Source of the DNA: CAZICM01 sp964537685
GTDB taxonomy: Bacteria; Myxococcota_A; Polyangia; Polyangiales; Polyangiaceae
Direction of reading: 5' to 3'
Assembly (NCBI GenBank): GCA_964537685.1
Contig: CAZICM010000017.1
Span: forward strand, 62,001 to 126,000
DNA length: 64,000 bases
Shown here one piece after another: positions 32,864 to 41,422 of the stretch (position 1 is its first letter; every line of letters starts with the position of its first letter). The notes beneath the pieces were generated by a model. It made no database searches and was not told the origin of the DNA. It worked only from the letters and a program-made list of their open reading frames with translations. Made by a program: the position numbers and the translations under genes.

Positions 32864-34534
32864 ATGTCCATACGGCCGGTGAATAGCCCCCGCCTCCGTC
32901 TGGAAGATCTCGATAAAATCCCGAGGCGCGGCTGGATTTCCACACCTTCGCCCATCACAGCGCTGCCGGATCTCGCCGGCGAGCTCGGGCTCGATTATGT
33001 GGGCGTTAAACGGGATGATCTTTCCAGCGCGCTCTTGGGGGGCACGAAACCTAGAAAACTAGACTATTTACTCGCTTCACCTATATTTGCAAATGCCCCC
33101 AAATGGGTGGCCGTGGGTGCCATCGGCTCGGGCAATTCGGCCGCAGTCACCGCCGCCGCCCAAGATTTGAAGCGCCACGTTGAAGCGTATACCTTCTGGA
33201 CAATTCTATCCTCCGGTGTCCTTCAAAATCTAGCTTATGTCGCCTCGGGCCCCGCCACACTTCACTATCATTCCTCGCGAACTTCGATGGCCCTTCGGCA
33301 TCCCGCACTCTTTCTGGCCGAAGAATATCGAGGAATCCCGATAATCCCGCCCGGTTCAACCAATGGTGTGGGCATGCTTGGAATGGTGCGCGCGGGGCTG
33401 GAATTGGGCGCGCAAATCGAAGCCGGGGAGCTGCCAAAACCCGATATGATTTATCTTGCCTTTGGTTCGGGAGGCACGGCTGTGGGACTTCGCGCGGGCC
33501 TGGCGCTGGCGGGCGTGGACACCACCCTTGTCGCTGTAACTGTGGTGGAGCGTATCCTGTCCGGCCGGCTTCGGGCTCGAGCCTTGGAATATGGGCTAAA
33601 TGCCCAATTAAGGCAATGGGGCATTCCCATTCCGAATCCAAATATCCCCCTGCTTTTCGAGCATTCGCAGCGTGGAATGGGTTACGCCATCCCCACATCT
33701 CAAGCCCTTTCGGCGTGTGAGAAGCTAAAAGAACAAAACATTCCGCTTGAGCCTATTTACACAGGCAAAGCCATGGCGGCCCTCATCGCCAATGCCCGAA
33801 AATTAAGCGCTCGCCGGGTGCTGTTTTGGCTGACGCTCCACCGGAAGGATATCCCCCAGCCCGAGCATTGGCAATCCAAACTCCCTCCATCCCTGGCTCA
33901 GCGCATCCAAGCCGAGTCGGAAAAGCCCGATATTCAAGCTCAAATTAAGGCTCTCACGACCCGCCGAAGGCTTTTCGTCTTGGGAGCAAGTTCCGCTCTA
34001 GCTCTGGGGGTGGGCCTTCGCGTGTCAGGCTATCCACCGCTGAAGGATTGGGTTGCTCAGGTTTTGTCGCCTTGGGAAGCCCATGTCCTTCGATGCGCCG
34101 CTGAAGCTCTGTTGCCTTTGGATCTCGATAAAGAATCCCTTTCGGCCATTGCCATGAATGTCGATCGCTATTTAAGCAAAATGCCCCAGGCCATGTTGCT
34201 TGAAGTGCATGCCATGCTGGGCATGATTGAACATGGAACAACGCCTCTCAGATTGAAACTTCATCGCTTTACTGGGCTAACGGTTGAAGAACGTTCAGAT
34301 TTTCTCGCTTCGCTCTCGGCCCGCGGCGGTCTCTTCGCCCAGGCTTATTGCGGCATTCGCGATCTCTGCATGCTTGGCTATTACCAACAGCCTTCGGCGT
34401 GGAAAGATCTCGGGTATGAAGGCCCGCGCGTCGCCCTTTCCTATCATCCCAAAGGTCCGGAACGCCTTGTATTTCCGGCCTACGAATCGCTTGCCGCAAA
34501 GCCGGGCGAGATGCCCCGGGGCGTCCTTCCATGA
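32864..34534 (+). CDS. fusion: PLP-dependent ACC deaminase/D-cysteine desulfhydrase-like domain with GMC small-subunit domain
   Basis: A 556-residue chimera. Residues 20-340 resemble fold-II PLP enzymes of the ACC deaminase/D-cysteine desulfhydrase group, with the Schiff-base Lys in GGTKPRKLDY and a phosphate-binding FGSGGTAVGL. The usual QSNxxR region reads GSGNSAAV, so the catalysis may differ. Residues 367-385 look like a Tat signal: RRRLFVLG with a hydrophobic core SSALALGVGL. Residues 390-530 match gluconate 2-dehydrogenase subunit 3 (SPWEAHVLRCAAEALLP, YYQQPSAWKDLGYEGP). No ATG, GTG or TTG codon lies between the domains near the Tat motif, so one chain is likely. The GMC gene starts 4 bp inside its stop. 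Confidence 0.8.
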   Translation: MSIRPVNSPRLRLEDLDKIPRRGWISTPSPITALPDLAGELGLDYVGVKRDDLSSALLGGTKPRKLDYLLASPIFANAPKWVAVGAIGSGNSAAVTAAAQDLKRHVEAYTFWTILSSGVLQNLAYVASGPATLHYHSSRTSMALRHPALFLAEEYRGIPIIPPGSTNGVGMLGMVRAGLELGAQIEAGELPKPDMIYLAFGSGGTAVGLRAGLALAGVDTTLVAVTVVERILSGRLRARALEYGLNAQLRQWGIPIPNPNIPLLFEHSQRGMGYAIPTSQALSACEKLKEQNIPLEPIYTGKAMAALIANARKLSARRVLFWLTLHRKDIPQPEHWQSKLPPSLAQRIQAESEKPDIQAQIKALTTRRRLFVLGASSALALGVGLRVSGYPPLKDWVAQVLSPWEAHVLRCAAEALLPLDLDKESLSAIAMNVDRYLSKMPQAMLLEVHAMLGMIEHGTTPLRLKLHRFTGLTVEERSDFLASLSARGGLFAQAYCGIRDLCMLGYYQQPSAWKDLGYEGPRVALSYHPKGPERLVFPAYESLAAKPGEMPRGVLP

Positions 34535-36054
34535 TTTTTGACACCTCACGCCTCCCTCTACCTCTTCGGCTTAGCGCCGATCTCTGCATCGTTGGCTCCG
34601 GCGCGGGCGGCTCCATGGCGGCGATGACAGCCGCAGAGGCTGGAATGAAGGTGCTCGTTCTGGAAGCCGGCGAATTTTTAACGCCCGGGGACATGGTACA
34701 GCGCGAAGAAGAGATGTTTCCCCGTCTGTATTGGGACAGCGGCGGGCGTACAACCGAAGGCCGCGAGGTGAAGATCCATCAAGGCCGGGGGATTGGAGGA
34801 TCAACTCTCCACAACCTCAATCTCTGCAAGCGAATTCCCGAATCTATCCGGGATGAATGGTCGAAACAGCGCCGTCTGGAAAAGCTATCCAATGCCGTTT
34901 GGGATTCGCTGTACATGGAGGTGGAGAATTTGCTTTCCGTGTCCCAAGTGCCGCCCGATCGCTGGAATCGCCACAATCAGATTCTCAAGGCCGGATGCGA
35001 AGCTTTGGGATGGGCGGGCGGAGGTCTATCGCATAACCGATCAGGCTGCATTGGAAGCGGTTTTTGTGAAATCGGCTGCGCCTACGATGCAAAAAACAAT
35101 GCCGCCAAGATTTTAGTGCCCAGGGCCGTAAAGGCAGGCTGCCAATTCTTAAGCCTGTGTCAAGCCGTGCGGGTCCGGCATGAAAGGGGGCGTGTTTCAG
35201 GCATTGACGCCCTCGCCCTCGATCCGAGCACTTATCGGCCTATCGGAGAGGTTACAATTCATGCTCCCAAGGTGTGTTTATCGGCCTCGGCGACCGCAAG
35301 CGCCGCTTTGCTTCAGCGCTCGAATGTTCCAGACCCCAGTGGCGAAACAGGCAACGGCCTACGCATTCACCCAGCCTTGGTGGTCGCCGGCGATTTTGAA
35401 GAACCCGTTCATGCATGGCAAGGCATTCCACAGACCTTTGAATGCACGGAATTCCTTCGCTTCGATCGCAAAGGAGAGTATACGCGCACATGGATTGTCC
35501 CAGCCTTTGCCCATCCGGTCGGAACATCCACCCTCATTCCCGGCCATGGCCTGCCTCATCGGCGGCTTATGCAGCGATATCCTTATTTGGCCGCGCTGAC
35601 GGCGATGATCCACGATGAAAGCGCGGGCTCCGTCCGGCCCAAGGGAGACCTGGGACTGAGTATTCGCTACTGGCCCAATGCATCGGATCGGCGCGAATTG
35701 GTGCATGGTTTATGGGCTTGCGCCAAACTGTTGATGGCGGCGGGGGCCCGGAGAGTATTTATTCCTGGGAAAACGCTTCGGATGTATGAACGCGGCGCAG
35801 TGCTCGATGAAATCTTAGAAATCGATATACAGCCCGGGGATATGGACATGAGCGCTGTTCATCCAATGTCCTCGGTGCCCATGGGCGACGACCCCAAACA
35901 GGCGGCCGTTAATTCCGAAGGAAAACATCATCATCTCGAAGGATTGTATGTGGCCGATGGCTCGCTGTTCCCCACATCCATCGGTGTGCCCCCGCAACTG
36001 TCCATCTATGGCCTGGGGCTTCATGTGGGCCGGGCGATGGCGGCCCGGGGATAA
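34531..36054 (+). CDS. GMC family flavin oxidoreductase
   Basis: A 507-residue FAD enzyme without its own signal. The nucleotide motif is IVGSGAGGSMAA, then VLEAGEF, and the Cys-rich NRSGCIGSGFCEIGC block typical of the alcohol-oxidase-like branch. The C-terminal substrate domain has AVHPMSSVPMG with the expected catalytic His. The second active-site position reads GVPPQLSI, so the usual Asn or His is Pro. It pairs with the small-subunit domain in the preceding fusion, as FAD dehydrogenases of the gluconate type do; the Tat signal would lie on the partner. The start ATGA overlaps the previous stop. Substrate unknown. Confidence 0.9.
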   Translation: MIFDTSRLPLPLRLSADLCIVGSGAGGSMAAMTAAEAGMKVLVLEAGEFLTPGDMVQREEEMFPRLYWDSGGRTTEGREVKIHQGRGIGGSTLHNLNLCKRIPESIRDEWSKQRRLEKLSNAVWDSLYMEVENLLSVSQVPPDRWNRHNQILKAGCEALGWAGGGLSHNRSGCIGSGFCEIGCAYDAKNNAAKILVPRAVKAGCQFLSLCQAVRVRHERGRVSGIDALALDPSTYRPIGEVTIHAPKVCLSASATASAALLQRSNVPDPSGETGNGLRIHPALVVAGDFEEPVHAWQGIPQTFECTEFLRFDRKGEYTRTWIVPAFAHPVGTSTLIPGHGLPHRRLMQRYPYLAALTAMIHDESAGSVRPKGDLGLSIRYWPNASDRRELVHGLWACAKLLMAAGARRVFIPGKTLRMYERGAVLDEILEIDIQPGDMDMSAVHPMSSVPMGDDPKQAAVNSEGKHHHLEGLYVADGSLFPTSIGVPPQLSIYGLGLHVGRAMAARG

Positions 36055-36064
36055 GCAAGGCTGT

Positions 36065-36721
36065 TCAGCTCAAATGCCCTGTTTTTAGCCACACGACACA
36101 GCCGGCTCCCGAATGCATCTCGTGCCCGCTTCCGGAAGGCATGCGAAGCCAAGATCCCTTGCCGTATTGCCCGCTTTCGTCGCTAAACTCGCCTTCAAGT
36201 ACCAAAAATTCGGCCCCGCCCGCGTAGCTTTGCTTGCTCCGGCTTCTTCCCGGCTCGAAGCGCATCAGCGAAACCCGCTCCCCGGTTTTGGCGTTCTGAT
36301 AGAGAAAAATCTCACCAATACCGTTGTCAATTCGATCAAATTCTTTTTCTTTTGTATTCACCACCACAACATCCACATCGGACTCGTGCATCTGTCTCAG
36401 TTTTACAAATAAAATACATCCGGATTTGCTAAATGGCCGATGGGATGATCCAGGAGGATGCCTCACGTAGCTGCCCGCAGGATAATCTCCTGCCTCGTCT
36501 GAAAATACGCCATCAATTACAAAAAATTCTTCACCACCCCCATGAACATGGACCGGAAAAGAGCACTCCGCCTCAAAACGAACCAAGGACGTGGCCCGCG
36601 CGACTTCGCCTCCATCCCGATCGAGCATTTTTCGAAGCACACCGTGCGTCGGTGAATTAACCCATTCCAGGGCGCCCGTGTCCGCGCAGGCCCGTATACG
36701 CAAATCAGCATTGATTTTCAT
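36065..36721 (-). CDS. double cupin (ChrR-like) protein, second site degenerate
   Basis: A 218-residue soluble protein with two cupin domains. The first (about 1-110) has the full metal set: His58, His60, Glu64/65 and His94 (PVHVHGGGEEFFVIDG, PGSSHRPF). The second (about 125-218) keeps the fold (AGGAEFLVLEGEF, PSGSGHEMHSGAGC) but the HxH reads QSY, so metal binding is doubtful. This resembles ChrR-type anti-sigma cupins, but no ZAS domain or sigma factor gene is next to it. It is tail-to-tail with the GMC operon (10 bp apart) and starts at 36721 in an AT-rich region. Confidence 0.8.
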   Translation of the reverse strand: MKINADLRIRACADTGALEWVNSPTHGVLRKMLDRDGGEVARATSLVRFEAECSFPVHVHGGGEEFFVIDGVFSDEAGDYPAGSYVRHPPGSSHRPFSKSGCILFVKLRQMHESDVDVVVVNTKEKEFDRIDNGIGEIFLYQNAKTGERVSLMRFEPGRSRSKQSYAGGAEFLVLEGEFSDESGQYGKGSWLRMPSGSGHEMHSGAGCVVWLKTGHLS

Positions 36722-36776
36722 ACGATTTCAATACAATCAAATTGTTTACGTATTAAATAAAACGCGGCCATTTGCG

Positions 36777-39026
36777 CTAGGGCAAGGCTGTGCCCGCGGG
36801 AAGATCGGCTTGAATGCGGGGAGCCAGCATTTCACGGGCGAGATTCACTTCCAATAAATCAATCACGGGACTCTTGGCCACTTCTCTCAATTTATCGTTG
36901 GCGCTCGGATCTCCCGCGGCCCGCTTTTGCATGGCCGTATAAAAAATGGCCTCCACGCGCTGAGCCGTGTTGTGCGCCGCAGACAGAAGCTCACTGTCGC
37001 TCATACGCCCGCTCGCCCACGCCGACAGCTTGCCCGTCCATGTGGCCCGGTCTCCCGACATCCGAAGCGCCTGAGCCGCCGTTCCATCGCTTTGAACCCG
37101 CAGCTCGCGCTCTAAAAACATCACCCACAAAGCGCCGTACACCAGCTCGTCATCGGCCACATCGCCGTCAATTCCATGCCGCAGCGCCGCCCTCGCCGCA
37201 TTCACGTCCCGCCGCACAAGCGCGCGCCCCACTGCATCGAGCACCGCCGCTCCAAGCAAAGGCCGCTCTGAACCGGCCGCGTGAAGCGCTCGCTCCAGCG
37301 CTCTTACCGCTCCCTTCGCGTCCCCATAGCCATCCAGCACCCGGCCCAGCACCCGTTCGGCGCGCGTCACGAGCGCGGGCGATTTCGCCGAATTCCGCAC
37401 CGAAAGCGCTGCCTCCAGCGCGCGATCCAATTCCTGCTTGGCTTTCTGCTGATCGCCCGCCTCCCTATGCGCCTCAAACGAAATCATCAGCGCCTCGGCT
37501 ATTTCCAGAGGAGCCGACCGCGCATCCGGCGCAGCGAGCGCGCGCTCGACATAGTTGAGCACCTTGGCCCTGTTGCCGGCCTGCCGTTCAACCAGTGCAA
37601 GCATGGAAAACCCTGCAATCGAAGGCTGACTCGCCACGGCCTGTTCAAACAGCGGACGCGCCCCATCGAGATTGCCGGCGCGAAGCTCGATCATCGCAAC
37701 CATCGATCGCACATCGGCGGGGCTCGGCTCGAGCATCTGGAGCCACTGCGAATTGTCCGCGAGCGAAAGCACAGGCGAAAGCGCGCGGAAGGTGCGGCGC
37801 ACGGTATCGATGTCATCGGTCTCGGCATCCTGGCTCATCGCGGCCATGCTCATTTCGAGCGCGGCGCCCAAAGCCCTTGGATCGGGCTCTTTTCCAAGCG
37901 CTTCCGCGAGTACCAAAGGCACGGCCTCCGAAAGGCCAAACTCCACGAGCGAACGCGATATCAGCAGCGCCACACGGATATCGCCGGGATCGCGCCGGTA
38001 CGCTTCCAATCCCGCCCCCCAAATGCCCGCCTTCAGCAGGACCGGATCGGGCGCTGTTTCCATATCGGTATCGGGGTTATCGCCTGCCTGCGCCAGCGTT
38101 GCCGTCAGAACTTGCCAAGCCCGCGCATCATCATCAAATGCCGCACCGGCAAGCGGTTCCAGCAAATCGGGCGGCATCACGCGCCTCGCCGAACTCTGCT
38201 TTAACGCCTCCAGCGCGCCCTTTGCGTTCCCGTTCCGAAGATACAAAGCCAACAGCGTTACAGCGCCGGATTCGAGCGCGCGCGCCGCCTCAACCGCATC
38301 TTCGCGCGCCGGCCTTTGCCCTGTTTGGCGGAACTCGCTGTGAAAATCGATAGCCGCATCGATCCACGCATTCACGCCCGCCACAGCATCATTGAGCGCC
38401 TGCGAAGAAGGCTCGACCAAGGCCCGCGCCACCAGCGCCCGCTCCTCGGTTGCATAGCGGCGAATCGGCTTGCCGGTGCGGGTTTCCTTCATCCACACCG
38501 ACAGCACTTTCATATGCTCTTCCAGCTCGGCGCGTTCAGGAGAATCCGGTGCAAGCGCTGCTGCGCGCATTTGCATAAAAGCCACACAGCGGCCTTCATC
38601 GCCGCGCGCGCTCAATTTTGCGATGGCGCCGCCCAGCGCTTTTTCGCCCATAGCATCGACCATTTCGGCGCGGCCCTCGCCTGAGCGGAGCAAATACATC
38701 GCGCCGATCACGCTATCGGTGGCGCGCTCGGGCTGCCCTAAATCAAAGCGTTTTGCCGCATGAGCGAGCTGGCGCCTCACGACACCGACCAGCATTCCAT
38801 CGCGGGCGGGCCCCGGCTTTCCATTTTTCAGAAGACCGAACAGGCTCGCCGCAAAGTCCTCATCGCGCACATCGACCGGCGTGACTTTTTCGGTATTCGC
38901 AGGCGTATTCGTTTTGGGAAGGGGCGCGGTGGAACCACAGCCCAACGAGCCCAGGCCCAGCGCAGAAACGACCGTTGCCACGGAACAGAACGCGCGCCAC
39001 TTGCGCGCAAGAGGACGGGATAGCAT
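36777..39026 (-). CDS. tetratricopeptide-like helical lipoprotein
   Basis: A 749-residue lipoprotein from the ATG at 39026; an in-frame GTG at 39044 is less likely. The signal ends at LGSLGC. The mature protein is almost all helix, with repeats such as GNLDGARPLFEQAVASQP, QAGNRAKVLNYVERALA, and AGDQQKAKQELDRALEA that fit TPR-like units, mostly in the C-terminal half. Ala/Arg/Glu composition suggests a scaffold in the periplasm or outer membrane. No enzyme motif. It lies divergent from nothing close: PilZ is upstream on the same strand, about 90 bp away. Confidence 0.75.
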   Translation of the reverse strand: MLSRPLARKWRAFCSVATVVSALGLGSLGCGSTAPLPKTNTPANTEKVTPVDVRDEDFAASLFGLLKNGKPGPARDGMLVGVVRRQLAHAAKRFDLGQPERATDSVIGAMYLLRSGEGRAEMVDAMGEKALGGAIAKLSARGDEGRCVAFMQMRAAALAPDSPERAELEEHMKVLSVWMKETRTGKPIRRYATEERALVARALVEPSSQALNDAVAGVNAWIDAAIDFHSEFRQTGQRPAREDAVEAARALESGAVTLLALYLRNGNAKGALEALKQSSARRVMPPDLLEPLAGAAFDDDARAWQVLTATLAQAGDNPDTDMETAPDPVLLKAGIWGAGLEAYRRDPGDIRVALLISRSLVEFGLSEAVPLVLAEALGKEPDPRALGAALEMSMAAMSQDAETDDIDTVRRTFRALSPVLSLADNSQWLQMLEPSPADVRSMVAMIELRAGNLDGARPLFEQAVASQPSIAGFSMLALVERQAGNRAKVLNYVERALAAPDARSAPLEIAEALMISFEAHREAGDQQKAKQELDRALEAALSVRNSAKSPALVTRAERVLGRVLDGYGDAKGAVRALERALHAAGSERPLLGAAVLDAVGRALVRRDVNAARAALRHGIDGDVADDELVYGALWVMFLERELRVQSDGTAAQALRMSGDRATWTGKLSAWASGRMSDSELLSAAHNTAQRVEAIFYTAMQKRAAGDPSANDKLREVAKSPVIDLLEVNLAREMLAPRIQADLPAGTALP

Positions 39027-39116
39027 CGCACAGCGAGTGTACACGCCCTGCTTATACGCGCACTGAAAAGCTTTAAAAATGCTGGGAACAGGACAACCGG
39101 ACAGACGCGGGCGGGT

Positions 39117-39557
39117 CTACACATCTTTGACTTCGGCACTGGCCGCGAGGTTCTTTCCCAAGAGCCTACCGGCGATGGACTCACCGAGTTCGCTCACCAT
39201 CAAACGTTCGACGACACTTTCGGTACGGCGGCGCTCGGCATCATCACCGAACATAAACTCGATTCCCATACCGGCGGGCGACTGCGCGGTGGCCTCTTGA
39301 GGCTTCACGATCCATTTGACGCGGCCCTTTAGCCTGAGAGGTTCGGACAAGCCTTTAACGGTCAACGCGAAGACAAATTCGGTCCCGATACCGAGAGGCC
39401 GTTCTGTGCGGATAAACGTGCCGCCTTTGGAGATATTGCGGGTGTAATCGGAGAAGAAGGTATTGAGGCGTTTATATTCGACATTGAGCTCGATGGCGCC
39501 CCGCTGTGCGCTTCGTCTTTCGGTGGATGTTTGATCGGAAGAACCTGATGCGCTCAC
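39117..39557 (-). CDS. PilZ domain protein (TIGR02266-type)
   Basis: A 146-residue protein with the myxobacterial PilZ layout: RRSAQRGAIELNVEY, then FFSDYTRNISKGGTFIRTE, and the RLKGRVKWIV strand. PilZ domains bind cyclic-di-GMP through an RxxxR and a D/NxSxxG motif; here RSAQR and NISKGG fit, so binding is plausible. A C-terminal helix (ESVVERLMVSELGESIAGRLLG) is also present. It would tune motility, exopolysaccharide or development. It is divergent from the acyl-CoA synthetase. Confidence 0.88.
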   Translation of the reverse strand: MSASGSSDQTSTERRSAQRGAIELNVEYKRLNTFFSDYTRNISKGGTFIRTERPLGIGTEFVFALTVKGLSEPLRLKGRVKWIVKPQEATAQSPAGMGIEFMFGDDAERRRTESVVERLMVSELGESIAGRLLGKNLAASAEVKDV

Positions 39558-39640
39558 GGAAAAATCCTAACATAAAGCCTTAAAAAACCGGACGGATCTC
39601 ACAACGGAAACCGCGGGAATCGACTAAAGTAGCGCCCCTC

Positions 39641-41377
39641 ATGGACAGCTCCCGCATCACCCAAAAACTCAGCTTCCTCAAAGCCGAAGGACAAGCCGCA
39701 CTCGCCCGCGCAAAAGTCGTCTTCCGCGTCGGAAAACAAAAAGAACTCTATAAAGCGGTTAATGCCCAAGGTGCCAAAGCCCTCCTCCGCGAGCTCTCCA
39801 AGGGAAAACAAAATCACTCCGCACTCTTTCGCTTTCTCGCAGCCAATTCTCCCCACCAAATCGCCATTACCTGCCCCTACTCCCTTCTCGATAAATCCTC
39901 CGATCCATTTAATAAAGAGGACCGCCATTATTCTTATCTCGAATGCGATCGAATTGTTGACTCTATCGCATCTGCCCTTTCCGCAAAAGGCATCGCTAAA
40001 GGTTCCGCCGCCGTTATCGCATTAAAAAATCGTCCCGAATTTATTTTTCTTCAAATTGCCACGGGCCGCACAGGCGCCGCCGCCGTCAGCGCCTCCTTCC
40101 GCTCTTCACCCCCCGAACTCGGCTACCTTATCGAAAATTCAGGCGCAAATATCCTCTTCTTCGATGCCGATATCGCTCCCACCATTCAAATCCTAAAAGA
40201 AATCTCTCCACATCTATCCAATTTCAATTTCATCGCTGTTGGAGGCAATGTGGATGGATTTGAATCCCTGGATGCCTTTATCCAAAACAATAAAGGCCAA
40301 GCCTTCGAAGACCAAAGCCACGAAGGCGCGGTCGTGATGTACACCTCGGGCACAACCGGCAAACCCAAGGGCGCCGTGCGCCGCATTCAGCGCTCAACAC
40401 TGGCCAATGTGCTGGCTTTTATCGGCGAAACCCCAATGCGCATCGGCGATATCCATCTCGCCGTCTGCCCTCTCTATCACGCTACCGCATTCGCCTTTGT
40501 GGGTATGTCGCTTATGTTGTGCAGCCAATCGATCATATTGCCGGAATTTAGGCCGGAATTATTTTTAGCCGCAATCGAACGCTATCGCGTTACCACCACA
40601 GCCGTGGTGCCCACCATGCTCTACCGCATTTTGGAGCTCGGCCCAGATGTAATCCGCCGCTACGATCTTTCATCGCTTAAAGCCATTTTCTCGGGCGGCG
40701 CGCCTCTTTCCGCCTCCCTCGCCCGCGATGTGATGCATCTATTCGGCGATATTTTATTTAATTTCTACGGAGCCACCGAAACAGGCATTGTCACCCTCGC
40801 CACACCCGACGATTTAAGGGCTTCCCCGGGCACCATCGGGCGCACCGTCGAAGGCGTGGATATTCAATTGATTGGCGAAGACGGGCGCGAAGTCCCCGAT
40901 GGCGCGGTCGGCGAGCTTTATGCGCGAAGCAATATGATGATTGATGGATACCACGCCGATGAAAATGCAACCCAAAATGCCATGCGCAGCGGCTTTTTCT
41001 CGGTCGGCGATTTGGCCAGGCGCGATAGGCGGGGCTGCTATTTCATTGAAGGCAGAAAGCGCGACATGATTATTTCAGGCGGTGTGAATGTTTATCCCGC
41101 CGAGGTTGAAGCCGTATTGGATAAACATCCGGCTGTATTTGAAGCGGCGGTTGTCGGTGTTCAAGATAAAGCCTGGGGCGAGCGGGTGCGCGCCTATATT
41201 GTGCGAAGGCCGAATACACAATGCACCGACGAAGAGCTCCAAGCTTTTTGCAGGGCCAGCCTGGCAGGGCCTAAAGTGCCCCGGGAAATTATTTTTATCG
41301 ATGAATTGCCCAAAAATCCGACAGGCAAAGTGTTAAAGCGCGAGCTCCGCGCCCAGGCAAACGAAGAAATAAAATAA
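39641..41377 (+). CDS. long-chain acyl-CoA synthetase (AMP-binding)
   Basis: A 578-residue adenylate-forming ligase. The phosphate-binding loop is MYTSGTTGKPKGAV (near 230), YGATETG (near 373) and a hinge in GRKRDMIISGGVNVYPAEVE (about 480). The C-terminal lysine is in NPTGKVLKRELR. It would activate a fatty or other carboxylic acid to acyl-AMP and acyl-CoA in the cytoplasm. The GFFSVGD motif has Val where Thr is common. The first 60 residues are Ala/Lys-rich without similarity to the core. The next gene, ATP-grasp, starts 45 bp on; a joint pathway is possible. Confidence 0.92.
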   Translation: MDSSRITQKLSFLKAEGQAALARAKVVFRVGKQKELYKAVNAQGAKALLRELSKGKQNHSALFRFLAANSPHQIAITCPYSLLDKSSDPFNKEDRHYSYLECDRIVDSIASALSAKGIAKGSAAVIALKNRPEFIFLQIATGRTGAAAVSASFRSSPPELGYLIENSGANILFFDADIAPTIQILKEISPHLSNFNFIAVGGNVDGFESLDAFIQNNKGQAFEDQSHEGAVVMYTSGTTGKPKGAVRRIQRSTLANVLAFIGETPMRIGDIHLAVCPLYHATAFAFVGMSLMLCSQSIILPEFRPELFLAAIERYRVTTTAVVPTMLYRILELGPDVIRRYDLSSLKAIFSGGAPLSASLARDVMHLFGDILFNFYGATETGIVTLATPDDLRASPGTIGRTVEGVDIQLIGEDGREVPDGAVGELYARSNMMIDGYHADENATQNAMRSGFFSVGDLARRDRRGCYFIEGRKRDMIISGGVNVYPAEVEAVLDKHPAVFEAAVVGVQDKAWGERVRAYIVRRPNTQCTDEELQAFCRASLAGPKVPREIIFIDELPKNPTGKVLKRELRAQANEEIK

Positions 41378-41422
41378 GCCATTTCGTCATTGAATGAATG
41401 GGAAAGGAATAACAAAATATTT

